A DNA stretch of 64,000 bases from Hamadaea tsunoensis DSM 44101 (GTDB lineage: Bacteria > Actinomycetota > Actinomycetes > Mycobacteriales > Micromonosporaceae), in NCBI RefSeq assembly GCF_000428945.1, contig NZ_AUAX01000006.1, positions 186,001-250,000 on the forward strand, read 5' to 3'. The translations under genes and the position numbers were made by a program. Below are positions 35,181 through 42,704 of this stretch, in pieces; the first letter of the stretch is position 1; every line of letters starts with the position of its first letter. Under the pieces are notes generated by a model. The model had not been told where the DNA came from and ran no database searches. It saw nothing but the letters and a program-made list of their open reading frames with translations.

Positions 35181-35933
35181 CATGAAGATCCAAATCATTC
35201 CAAGATCAAATTCATGTGCCCCGGGTTCGTCGATCTTGCGGTCGACGATCTTGAGGATCGGGGCCGCCGTCCGACCTGGCCAGTTTTGGCTTTGTCGCGA
35301 CTGTCCGATATAGGTGCTGGGTGGCGGTCGATGGGGTGATCGTTTACGGCTGTGGCGTGGAAACGACCACCAGATGCATGATCATTTACGGTTCTGAAGC
35401 GCGCTGACCGGGTTCTGCTACACCTGACGCGTAATTGATCATGCAGATCGGGCCGGATTGACACCCCAGCCGTAAACGATCAAGAAATCAGCGCGCCGTG
35501 TTCACCTGGCGGAAGATCGTTCCCGCATCACGGACAACGGCCGTGGGCGGGACGGCGTGGACGTGATCCACAGCGGTTGAGATGTAAAACGCACCCCATC
35601 TCCAAGATTCATAGCGGTCGAGATGTAGGAAAACGGCTCCTACCTACATCTCGGCCGCAATGGATCGAGGGGATGTGCCCGGAACTACATTCCAGCCGCG
35701 AACGATCACCGCCCAGCCGATCCGCCCAGCCGCCATTTCGGACAGTCGCGACAAAGGCCAGAGGTGAACGGGGTAAACGGTGACGGATCCGCGGTGACGG
35801 ATGCGTCGCCCCAGAAAGCTGGCAGTGGAGTCCCCGGAGCGCAGCGATAGGGGCGCAACGGTCTCCCGCGGGAGGAGCGGAAGTGAGATCGACGAACCCG
35901 GGACAAAAAGATCTTGATTATGAAGATCTTGAT
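35181..35933. repeat. Gene-free region with nested and overlapping inverted repeats
   Basis: About 750 bases, more AT-rich than its neighbours and without a credible gene. Perfect inverted pairs nest around a shared centre: 17 bp (35220-35236 with 35886-35902, core CCCGGGTTCGTCGATCT) and 19 bp (35290-35308 with 35738-35756, CTTTGTCGCGACTGTCCG core). Inside are a 16-bp pair (35337-35352 with 35467-35482, TGATCGTTTACGGCTG) with looser copies near 35380 and 35692, and a 16-bp hairpin (35614-35629 with 35643-35658, one mismatch). A direct repeat AAGATCTTGAT (35908, 35923) abuts the stop of the next gene. It may be a decayed or non-autonomous mobile element or a structured RNA. Confidence 0.75.
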
Positions 35934-36284
35934 CTAGTCCCAGCCGAGTTCGTGGAGGCGGTCGTCGGAGATCCCGAAGTGGTGGGCCAGTTCGTGGACC
36001 ACCGTGACCGCCACCTCCTCGACGACCTCCTCCTCGGTGTCGCAGATGCCGAGCGTGGGGTTGCGGTAGATGGTGATGCGGTCGGGCAGGACGCCGGCGT
36101 AGTCCCAGCCGCGGTCGGTGAGCGCGTGGCCCTCGTAGAGGCCGAGGAGGTCTTCACCGGGCGGCGGATTGTCCTCGACCAGGATCACCACGTTGTCCAG
36201 GAGGTCGAGCAGTTCCTGGGGTACCTCGTCGAGCGCCTCGCCGACCAGTTCCTCGAAGCGCGTACGCGACATCTCGACGGCCAT
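35934..36284 (-). CDS. Small zincin-type metallopeptidase family protein
   Basis: 116 residues with the extended zinc motif VVHELAHHFGISDDRLHELGW (HExxHxxG with a downstream His/Glu), matching the minimal actinobacterial Zincin_1 family. The N-terminal helix MSRTRFEELVGEALDEVPQELLDLLDNVVILVED and GLYEG / LPDRITIYRNP are typical. Cytoplasmic; substrate unknown. It begins 7 nt after the pheA stop, so the two are likely cotranscribed. An internal ATG at 36272 is an alternative start. Confidence 0.88.
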   Translation of the reverse strand: MAVEMSRTRFEELVGEALDEVPQELLDLLDNVVILVEDNPPPGEDLLGLYEGHALTDRGWDYAGVLPDRITIYRNPTLGICDTEEEVVEEVAVTVVHELAHHFGISDDRLHELGWD

Positions 36285-36291
36285 GACGGGC

Positions 36292-37245
36292 CTAGGCCTC
36301 GCCGGTACGCAGCCGGTGCAGCCAGGCCGCGGCGTCGTCGAAGTCGGTGTCGGCCAGGCCGGCGGGCGGGCGTACCGGGGTCTCGGGGACGGTGCCGGGC
36401 GGGACGGCACGCGGATAGCTGCCGAGGAAGCGGACGTCGGCGCAGATCCGGCGCAGGCCTTGCAGGGCCTCGCCGAGCCGCGCCTCGGCCACGTGGCCGG
36501 TGCAGTCGAGGAAGAAGGCGTACCGGCCGAGTTGCTCGCCCGTGGGGCGGGACTCGATGCGGATGAGGTTGACGCCGCGGACCGCGAGTTCGGTGAGGAC
36601 GGCCAGCAGGGCGCCAACCCGGTCGTGGGCGATGGAGACGGCGAGGGAGGTGATGTCGTCGCCGGTGGGCGCGGGGGGCGTCGCCGGGCGGGACAGCAGC
36701 ACGAACCGCGTCACGGCGTCGGGGTGGTCGGCGATCTTGTCCGCGAGCAGGGCGAGCCGGAAGCGGTCGATCGCGATGGGGGCGCAGATCGCGGCGTCCA
36801 CGGCGCCCGCGGCTGCGTCCTGGGCGGCCTTGCCGTTGGAGAGGACGTCGATCACCGTCGCGTCCGGCAGGTGCGCACGCAGCCAGGCGCGGCACTGGGC
36901 GCTCGCCTGCGGGTGCGCGGCCACGGCACCGATCCTGTCCAGGGTCGTGCCCGGCCGGGCGGCCAGCACGAACTCCACCGGGATCACGACCTCACGGGTG
37001 ATCACCAGCGGCCCGCCGAAGGCCAGCTCGTCGAGGGTCACCCCGACCTGGCCGCCGATCGAGTTCTCCATCGGCACGAGAGCCGCGTCCGCGTCGCCGT
37101 CGCGTACCGCGTCCAGGGCTTCCGGGACGCTGCGAGCGGGCGTACGCGTGCCGCGGGCGGCCGCCGGGATGGTGAGGAGCGCCTGTTCGGTGAAGGTGCT
37201 CTCGGGGCCGAGATAGACGAAACGCGTCGGAGGTACGCCGGGCAT
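36292..37245 (-). CDS. pheA: Prephenate dehydratase
   Basis: 317 residues. The catalytic domain opens RFVYLGPESTFTEQALL and contains ALVPMENSIGGQVGVTLDEL, AHPQASAQCRAWL, SNGKAAQDAA and the TRF motif in AVTRFVLLSR. The C-terminal ACT domain (TSLAVSIAHDRVGALLAVLTELAVRGVNLIRIESRP, the GALL and ESRP motifs) gives phenylalanine feedback. It converts prephenate to phenylpyruvate for phenylalanine synthesis. ATG with TACGCT 7 nt upstream; the -10 lies just inside the intergenic space after the lipoprotein gene. Confidence 0.96.
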   Translation of the reverse strand: MPGVPPTRFVYLGPESTFTEQALLTIPAAARGTRTPARSVPEALDAVRDGDADAALVPMENSIGGQVGVTLDELAFGGPLVITREVVIPVEFVLAARPGTTLDRIGAVAAHPQASAQCRAWLRAHLPDATVIDVLSNGKAAQDAAAGAVDAAICAPIAIDRFRLALLADKIADHPDAVTRFVLLSRPATPPAPTGDDITSLAVSIAHDRVGALLAVLTELAVRGVNLIRIESRPTGEQLGRYAFFLDCTGHVAEARLGEALQGLRRICADVRFLGSYPRAVPPGTVPETPVRPPAGLADTDFDDAAAWLHRLRTGEA

Positions 37246-37252
37246 GCCGCTC

Positions 37253-37258
37253 AGCGTA
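37253..37258 (-). promoter_or_regulatory. Candidate -10 (TACGCT) for pheA
   Basis: TACGCT ends 7 nt before the pheA ATG and lies immediately after the stop codon of the upstream lipoprotein gene. Confidence 0.5.
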
Positions 37259-37259
37259 C

Positions 37260-37787
37260 TCAGCAGTTGGCGGCCGCGAGGAGACCCGCCGGTGCCTGCG
37301 TACGCACGGAGATGGTGCACACGTCCGATCCGGCGGTCACGATCGTCAGCGCGGTGGGCAGCCCCTTGGTCACCACGACCAGCGGATCCTTGCCGGTGGC
37401 CTGCACGATCGTGTACTGCCAGCCGCCGGAGCAGAGCGGCCCGGTCGTGGTCAGCACGGCGCCGGTCTTCGGCAGCAACCTGGTCTTGGCCCGGATCGTG
37501 GCGATGACCTGGTCGCCGCTCGGCTGCCCCAGGCAGTTGACGTAGTACGCCTCGGAGAACGACGGTCCCGTGCCGGGTGCGGAGCCGGACGGCAACGGCG
37601 AGGCGCTCGCCGACGGGGGTGTGGAGACCAGGACCGGCGGCAGCCCCGTGGCCGACACGACCGGCTGCGGGCTCGGGATCGGCCGGCCGTTCTCCTTCAT
37701 GTCCGGCGGCATTCCGCAACCGGCGAGCGCGGCGGCGACGAGAGCGGTGAGGGCGACCGGGGCGATCAGCGTCCGGAGTCGGCGCAC
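37260..37787 (-). CDS. Hypothetical lipoprotein
   Basis: 175 residues. Signal RRLRTLIAPVALTALVAAALAGCG with a lipobox (LAGC), a low-complexity Pro/Ser linker (SASASPLPSGSAPG) and a small domain with four cysteines (YYVNCLGQPSGDQ..., GPLCSGGWQYTIVQATGKDPLVVVTKG, SDVCTISVRTQA, terminal AANC). It would be anchored on the outer face of the membrane. No family recognised. GTG start with GGGAGG five bases upstream. Confidence 0.78.
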   Translation of the reverse strand: MRRLRTLIAPVALTALVAAALAGCGMPPDMKENGRPIPSPQPVVSATGLPPVLVSTPPSASASPLPSGSAPGTGPSFSEAYYVNCLGQPSGDQVIATIRAKTRLLPKTGAVLTTTGPLCSGGWQYTIVQATGKDPLVVVTKGLPTALTIVTAGSDVCTISVRTQAPAGLLAAANC

Positions 37788-37809
37788 GACATCCTCCCGA
37801 GGGGGCGGG

Positions 37810-38298
37810 TCAGGGCTCGGTGATCCTATGCCCCGCGGCTGACAGCACGCTGACCGCGGCCGCCGTGCGTACGCCGGGGACGAGCACGTAGTCCGTGTCG
37901 AACGTCGAGAACGCGAAGATGTTCACCCGGGCCTGCGCCAGCGGGGCGGCGATCGAGGCGAGGATCCCTGTGAGGGCCAGGTCCAGCGGGCCGGCCACCT
38001 TGAAACAGCGCCAGCCGGACTGGACCACGGCGCCCGCCGGTACGCGGTCGACCCGGCAGATCACCGAGGTCTCGTCGGACGTCCAGGTCACCGCGACCAC
38101 GCCGGGATCCTCGACACCGCCGGCGGCGGAACGGGCCCGGGCGCCCGGGCGGTTCGAGGACGGCAGCACCTCGGCCGGGATCGGCGAGCCCGCCGGCAGC
38201 CGGCAGACGGCGTATTGCTCGGGCAGCAGGAGCAGGTCGACGACGGCGAAGACACCGGGGACGGCTCCCGCGGGTCCGCTCGCGCCAACGCTGGTCAT
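37810..38298 (-). CDS. ACT-domain protein
   Basis: 162 residues. N-terminal half LLLLPEQYAVCRLPAGSPIP..., then an ACT-like domain: VAVTWTSDETSVICRVDRVP, WRCFKVAGPLDLALTGILASIAAPLAQARVNIFAFSTFDTDYVLVP. This matches the small ACT_7/CASTOR-like proteins that bind amino acids. It lies close to pheA but the two are separated by a lipoprotein gene with its own ribosome site. ATG with TAACCT 7 nt upstream. Confidence 0.82.
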   Translation of the reverse strand: MTSVGASGPAGAVPGVFAVVDLLLLPEQYAVCRLPAGSPIPAEVLPSSNRPGARARSAAGGVEDPGVVAVTWTSDETSVICRVDRVPAGAVVQSGWRCFKVAGPLDLALTGILASIAAPLAQARVNIFAFSTFDTDYVLVPGVRTAAAVSVLSAAGHRITEP

Positions 38299-38305
38299 GC
38301 CACGC

Positions 38306-38311
38306 AGGTTA
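38306..38311 (-). promoter_or_regulatory. Candidate -10 (TAACCT) for the ACT-domain gene
   Basis: TAACCT ends 7 nt before ATG 38298 with no Shine-Dalgarno between. Confidence 0.5.
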
Positions 38312-38370
38312 GCGGGCCGGTACGCCGAAAGCAGCGACGATCACCAGAGAAGTGGGCGGAATCGCAGGAT

Positions 38371-38817
38371 TCAGATCTCGCAGAAGAACGTCAGCGACCC
38401 GACGGCGACACCCTCGGCGTGCAGCGGGGTGGCGATGGCGTCCAAGGTACGCGGCTCGATGGCCTGCTCCTCCGCGCGGACGCGGATGAGCCCCCGGGCC
38501 AGGCGGCCGGAGGCGACGGCGAGCAGGGGCGGGATCAGCTCGCGTTCGGCGTCGGGCAGCTCCGAGCCGGCGGCGGTGAAGTCGATGAGGTGCAGCGCGT
38601 CCGGCAGCCGCTCGCCGGCCCACGGCTCGGGCAGGCCGAGCAGGGTCGCGCAGCTGGGCGTGGTCGCGATGATGGTCGCGGAGGCGTCGATGACCAGCGC
38701 TGATTCGCCGGACTCGACGACCGCCCGGACCCAGCGATCGAGTTCCGCAGGAATCGACACCGGGGGACGCCAGTCGGGGGTGACGCTGGGAGACAGCGAC
38801 AATTCGACATGCGTCAC
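38371..38817 (-). CDS. PAS-domain-like small protein
   Basis: 148 residues. The central part IPAELDRWVRAVVESGESALVIDASATIIATTPSCATLLGLPEPWAGERL has the PAS pattern (ALVID..G.I...N..A..LLG), and TLDAIATPLHAEGVAVGSLTFFCEI could be the terminal strands. No output domain is attached, so it would be a stand-alone sensor or adaptor. GTG start with GGGAG upstream. The family assignment is by pattern and moderate. Confidence 0.6.
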   Translation of the reverse strand: MTHVELSLSPSVTPDWRPPVSIPAELDRWVRAVVESGESALVIDASATIIATTPSCATLLGLPEPWAGERLPDALHLIDFTAAGSELPDAERELIPPLLAVASGRLARGLIRVRAEEQAIEPRTLDAIATPLHAEGVAVGSLTFFCEI

Positions 38818-38878
38818 ACGTGTCTCCCTTCGCGAGCCGAACGGGCTACACGCACGCTACTCCCGCGTCGCGTTCTTG

Positions 38879-39556
38879 TCACTCGGTGTGGCCGCCACGC
38901 TGGGCCGGTATGCCGCCGGCTTCGTTGATCCACGTCCACGGGTCGCGGGCGATCTCGGACAGCTTCTCGGCCGTGAACGCGGAGATCCGCTCGCCGCCGC
39001 CGAGCAGTGTGCGGTGCAGCTCACGGTACGTGGTGATGACGCAGTCGCGCGGTACGCCGTAGACGGTGACGACGCCGCGGCCCATGAGGGCGAGGACCGG
39101 CACGACCGGGATCTGGTGGCCGACCGCCTTCGACATCGCCTTGCTGGCGCGGCGGGCGTCCTTGCGGGCGGAGGCGATGTACGGCGGCCGCCGGCCCTTG
39201 ATCTGGACCACGTCACCGGCGATCATGACCCGCCGGGAGCCGATGTCCACAACGGACACGGAGAACACGCCGCCCGGGCCGATGGCGAGGAAGCCGCCGT
39301 GGCTCTCGTCGTTGCGGCTCTGCGGCGCGGAGCCCTGTACGGCCGACAGCTCCGCGTGCGGCCACTCGATGAAATGCCACGCCGGACCCAGTTGCCCCAG
39401 ATGATTCGCCGCGCGCGAGCCCGCCTGCTCATGGCGGTTGCGGGCCTGCGCCTCGCGCCGTCGGCGTACCCACTCCAGCGGGCTTTCCTTGAGCGCGTCC
39501 AGAGAGGGCTCTGTCGGCGGGGATACGGGTACGAGGCGGTCGGGGATGGTGGTCAT
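38879..39556 (-). CDS. NERD-like protein with degenerate nuclease site
   Basis: 225 residues from ATG 39556 (GGAGG six bases upstream). After a charged N-terminal segment rich in Arg (ESPLEWVRRRREAQARNRHEQAGSRAANHL), the core HGGFLAIGPGGVFSVSVVDIGSRRVMIAGDVVQIKGRRPPYIASARKDARRASKAMSKAVG and IPVVPVLALMGRGVVTVYGVPRDCVITTYRELHRTL follows the nuclease-related domain (NERD) layout. The catalytic Asp and the Lys of the usual 'DHVVVGPGGVFVIDTK' run are absent, so nuclease activity is doubtful. Divergent from arcA across an AT-rich gap. Confidence 0.6.
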   Translation of the reverse strand: MTTIPDRLVPVSPPTEPSLDALKESPLEWVRRRREAQARNRHEQAGSRAANHLGQLGPAWHFIEWPHAELSAVQGSAPQSRNDESHGGFLAIGPGGVFSVSVVDIGSRRVMIAGDVVQIKGRRPPYIASARKDARRASKAMSKAVGHQIPVVPVLALMGRGVVTVYGVPRDCVITTYRELHRTLLGGGERISAFTAEKLSEIARDPWTWINEAGGIPAQRGGHTE

Positions 39557-39601
39557 GATGGGCCTCCGGCACTCCGCGCTATCCGGGCTGCGGACACTCA
39601 T

Positions 39602-39738
39602 TGAGTTGTATTAGTGACAGTACGTGACTGGACGGGGCATGCGACAGTGTCGATGCCGGAATGATAGAAGTTTCATGTCGCATGAATATGTCGGGGTATG
39701 AAATATCCGGATAAGAAGCGGGGCGGCCTCGCGACACC
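39602..39738. promoter_or_regulatory. AT-rich divergent control region with dyad repeats
   Basis: Between the NERD-like gene and arcA. It is clearly AT-richer than its flanks. It contains TTCATG-TCG-CATGAA (39672-39686), a perfect 6-bp dyad, and CGACA-G-TGTCG nested in GGCAT...ATGCC around 39637-39658. These look like operator sites, possibly for an arginine- or oxygen-responsive regulator; no specific binding protein is claimed. Confidence 0.5.
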
Positions 39739-39744
39739 TAGGCT
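39739..39744 (+). promoter_or_regulatory. Candidate -10 (TAGGCT) for arcA
   Basis: TAGGCT ends 6 nt before GTG 39751; no Shine-Dalgarno between. Confidence 0.55.
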
Positions 39745-39750
39745 GAGCGA

Positions 39751-40956
39751 GTGCACTATGTCGACAGCGAAGTCGGCCGCCTCCAGGCCGTGCTGCTGCA
39801 CCGGCCCGGTCCCGAGCTGGCCCGGCTGACCCCGCGTAACAACGACAGCCTGCTCTTCGACGGCATCCCGTGGGTCGGCCGGGCCCAGGAAGAGCACGAC
39901 CGCTTCGCCGACCAACTGCGTACGCGCGGCGTCGAGGTGCTCTACCTGACGGACCTGCTGACCGAGGTGCTCCAGATCGAGCAGGCCCGCGAAGAACTCG
40001 TGGACGCCGTGCTGGCCGACATCCGCCTCGGCGACACCCTGCGCCGGCGCGTACGCGACCATCTCGGCTATCTCGACCCGGCGGGGCTGACGCGGGTCCT
40101 CACGGCGGGGCTGGCGCACGACGAGATGACGCCCGGCTCGGGGCTCGTCTACCGGATGATGGACCGCCGTGACTTCGTCGTCGATCCGCTGCCCAATCTG
40201 CTGTTCACCCGCGACTCGTCGTTCTGGGTACGCGACCACGCGGCCGTCACGTCGCTCGCGATGAGCGCCCGGCGGCGGGAGACCAGCATCACGCACGCGA
40301 TCTACGAGCACCATCCGCGGTTCGCCGGCACCGAGACGGCCTACGATCCCTGGCTCGAGCCGCTCGAAGGCGGCGACGTGCTGCTCCTCTCGCCGGGCGT
40401 GCTGGCCGTCGGGGTCGGTGAGCGTACGACGCCGGCGGGAGCGGAACGGCTGGCGCGGGCGGTGTTCGCCGCGGGACTCGCCCACACCGTGCTGGCCGTC
40501 CCGATCGCTCAGGAACGCGCGACCATGCATCTCGACACCGTCTGCACGATGGTCGACGTGGACACCGTCCTCATGTATCCCAACGTGGCCGACGACCTGG
40601 TCGCGTACACGCTGACGGAGGGGGACGAGGGGGATCCGGTCGTCCACGGGCCCGACCCGTTCCTCGTGGCGGCGGCGAAGGCCATGGGAGTCGACCGGCT
40701 GCGCACCATCCACACCGGACTCGACGTCGTCACCGCCGAACGCGAACAGTGGGACGACGGCAACAACACCCTGGCGATCGCACCTCGGGTCTGCGTCGCG
40801 TACGAGCGGAACGTGGAGACGAACGCGCAGCTGGAGCGGGCAGGAATCGAGGTCATCCGGATCGCCGGGTCGGAGCTGGGCTCGGGCCGGGGCGGCCCGC
40901 GCTGCATGTCCTGCCCGATCTCGCGCGAACCGCTCGACCCGGCACGGGCGGAATGA
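39751..40956 (+). CDS. arcA: Arginine deiminase
   Basis: 401 residues, the usual length. It hydrolyses arginine to citrulline and ammonia. Pentein motifs are complete: [40 protein letters not shown] (substrate-binding FTRD), [22 protein letters not shown], catalytic His in [15 protein letters not shown], and the nucleophilic Cys in [17 protein letters not shown]. No arcB or arcC is adjacent, so the carbamoyl-phosphate steps, if present, lie elsewhere. Followed by an 11-bp hairpin terminator. Confidence 0.95.
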   Translation: MHYVDSEVGRLQAVLLHRPGPELARLTPRNNDSLLFDGIPWVGRAQEEHDRFADQLRTRGVEVLYLTDLLTEVLQIEQAREELVDAVLADIRLGDTLRRRVRDHLGYLDPAGLTRVLTAGLAHDEMTPGSGLVYRMMDRRDFVVDPLPNLLFTRDSSFWVRDHAAVTSLAMSARRRETSITHAIYEHHPRFAGTETAYDPWLEPLEGGDVLLLSPGVLAVGVGERTTPAGAERLARAVFAAGLAHTVLAVPIAQERATMHLDTVCTMVDVDTVLMYPNVADDLVAYTLTEGDEGDPVVHGPDPFLVAAAKAMGVDRLRTIHTGLDVVTAEREQWDDGNNTLAIAPRVCVAYERNVETNAQLERAGIEVIRIAGSELGSGRGGPRCMSCPISREPLDPARAE

Positions 40957-40958
40957 AC

Positions 40959-40984
40959 GCGGCGCGGCCCGAAGGCCGCGCCGC
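40959..40984. terminator. Bidirectional terminator, 11-bp stem with CGAA loop
   Basis: GCGGCGCGGCC-CGAA-GGCCGCGCCGC, perfect, between the convergent ends of arcA (40956) and DUF5926 (40999). Confidence 0.75.
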
Positions 40985-40998
40985 GACGATCAGGATGA

Positions 40999-41859
40999 TC
41001 AGCGCAGGGTGAGCTGGCGGCCGATGAGGCCCTGCTTGGCCTTGCGGGCCTCGGCGGTGAGATCCGCGCCGAGCACGCCGGCGTAACGCGTGGCGAACGC
41101 GGCCAGCGGCTCGTCCCAGGACAGCGGCTCGGTCTCGCCGGGCAGATCCCAGACCGGCACGAGGCGGCCGTGCGCGCGGAACATGCCCGCGAACTTGGTG
41201 TCCTCGCCCAGCGTCAGCTCACCCGCGGCCGACAGCAGCGAGAGCGCGTTGAGGGCCTCGTTCTCGCCGTCCGGAAGCACCCAGCGGACGTGGGACTTCT
41301 CCCCCATGCGCGTCCAGTACGCGGCCTTCGCCGAGGTCAGCTTCACGGTCGGCGCGATCGCGGCGTTGGCCGACTCCATGGAGGCCGCCACGTTGGGGTC
41401 GTCGCCCTGGTCCTCGTCCAGCCAGAAGCCGAACGTCTCGTGCATCGTGATGTCGAGCGGCTCGTCGGCGAGCACGTCGGCCAGCCGCTCGCCCTGTCCC
41501 GGCAGCGCCGGTACGCCGACCTGCGAACCCGGCGCGGTCTCCAGCGCGTTGAGCAGCGCGACCGTCAGGTCCCGGTTCGGGTCGCCGGACTGCACGTGCC
41601 GCTGCAGGCCGAGCAGGATGCGCCCGTCCGGCTTCACCATGGCCGGCCAGGCCATCGGCAGGATCGTGGCGAGCGTGATCTCCCGCTCGCCGTACTTCTC
41701 GACCAGCTGCGGGCTCAGCTTCAGCGGCGCGGTGGCCGCCGGCACGAGTTCGCGCAGGGCGATCCACTCCGGCTCGTCGGCGAGGCCGGCGAAGGGCAGC
41801 GGAACGTAGACGTCACGGACTTTCGGCGCCTTCTGCGCCGTGCGGGCACGCTTACTCAC
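40999..41859 (-). CDS. DUF5926 family protein
   Basis: 286 residues from GTG 41859. The opening KRARTAQKAPKVRDVYVPLPFAGLADEPEWIALRELVPAATAPLKL and ATILPMAWPAMVKPDGRILLGLQRHVQSGDPNRDLTVALLNALE match the actinobacterial DUF5926 family, a conserved cytoplasmic protein without known function. It is mixed alpha/beta and acidic. TAGGCT lies 8 nt before the start and overlaps the stop codon of the upstream htdX-like gene, which makes a separate leaderless promoter likely. Confidence 0.75.
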   Translation of the reverse strand: MSKRARTAQKAPKVRDVYVPLPFAGLADEPEWIALRELVPAATAPLKLSPQLVEKYGEREITLATILPMAWPAMVKPDGRILLGLQRHVQSGDPNRDLTVALLNALETAPGSQVGVPALPGQGERLADVLADEPLDITMHETFGFWLDEDQGDDPNVAASMESANAAIAPTVKLTSAKAAYWTRMGEKSHVRWVLPDGENEALNALSLLSAAGELTLGEDTKFAGMFRAHGRLVPVWDLPGETEPLSWDEPLAAFATRYAGVLGADLTAEARKAKQGLIGRQLTLR

Positions 41860-41867
41860 AGCGGATG

Positions 41868-41873
41868 AGCCTA
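41868..41873 (-). promoter_or_regulatory. Candidate -10 (TAGGCT) for the DUF5926 gene
   Basis: Ends 8 nt before GTG 41859; its first bases are the TAG stop codon of the upstream gene. Confidence 0.45.
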
Positions 41874-42704
41874 CAGCGGTGCGGCGATCTCGGTGGTCAG
41901 GTGGAGCTTGGCGCTGCTCAGGTCCGCCCGCGACCCGGCCGTACGCAGAGCCACCCGCCCGCCGAGGAAGATCGGCGCCTTGAAGACGGCGTTCACCGTG
42001 AACGGCGCGACCGGGCGTACGGCGGCGAGGACGCGGGCGAGGCTCCACATGCCGTGCGCGATCGGCCGGGGGAAGCCGAAGGCGCGGGCGCCCAGCCACG
42101 ACGTGTGGATGGGATTGCGATCGCCGGAGACCCGGGCGTAGTCGGTGCCGGTGGACGACGGGATGCGCCAGACCGCCACAGGCTCTCCCGTGAGCGGCTG
42201 CGTGTCGCCTTCGGGAGCCGCGTCGCCCTGGGGAGCCGCGTCGCTTTGAGGAGCGGAGGGGACCGAGGCGCCGGTGCCTCCTTCTTTGCGGAGGTAGGTC
42301 GAGGTCTCCCGCCACACGGTCACCCCGTCGAGCGAGGCCGTGGTGAGCAGATCGAACTGCCGGCCGCGCCGATGCGGGCGCAGGTCCGTCACGCACATCT
42401 CGAACGACAGCCGGGCGGCCACGGGGATCTCGGCGTACTGGGTGATCGTGTTGGCGGTGTGGACCAGGCCGACGACGGGGAACGGGAAGTCCCCCGCCGA
42501 CATCAGCCTCATCGACTCGGCGAACGCGAGGATGTGCGGATAGGTCGGCGGCAGCCGGTCGGTGAGGGCGAACCCGCACACGGCGTCGTAGGCGGCCACC
42601 TCGTTCACGGTCGCCTGCCCCGTGAACGTCACCGTACGCGTCGGCAGCGCGCCCGGTCTCGGCCTGGGCAGCAGGGTGGCGGCGGCCCGCAGGAACATCG
42701 TCAC
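41871..42704 (-). CDS. MaoC-like double-hotdog hydratase (HtdX-like)
   Basis: 277 residues. N-terminal hotdog: TVTFTGQATVNEVAAYDAVCGF, LPPTYPHILAFAESMRLMSAGDFPFPVVGLVHTANTITQYAEIPV. A linker of near-repeats (SAPQSDAAPQGDAAPEGDTQP) leads to the catalytic C-terminal hotdog: STGTDYARVSGDRNPIHTSWLGARAFGFPRPIAHGMWSLARVLA, which holds the Asp/His hydratase signature. It would hydrate trans-2-enoyl-CoA to 3-hydroxyacyl-CoA, as HtdX (Rv0241c) does. GTG start overlaps the fabG4 stop by 4 nt. The order htdX-fabG4 // fadA2 copies Mycobacterium tuberculosis Rv0241c-Rv0242c // Rv0243. Confidence 0.87.
   Translation of the reverse strand: MTMFLRAAATLLPRPRPGALPTRTVTFTGQATVNEVAAYDAVCGFALTDRLPPTYPHILAFAESMRLMSAGDFPFPVVGLVHTANTITQYAEIPVAARLSFEMCVTDLRPHRRGRQFDLLTTASLDGVTVWRETSTYLRKEGGTGASVPSAPQSDAAPQGDAAPEGDTQPLTGEPVAVWRIPSSTGTDYARVSGDRNPIHTSWLGARAFGFPRPIAHGMWSLARVLAAVRPVAPFTVNAVFKAPIFLGGRVALRTAGSRADLSSAKLHLTTEIAAPL

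Noticed and set aside
35195-35464. Short open frames inside the repeat region (for example an 89-codon minus-strand frame)
   Set aside because: No ribosome site, no conserved pattern, and the frame crosses the inverted-repeat arms.
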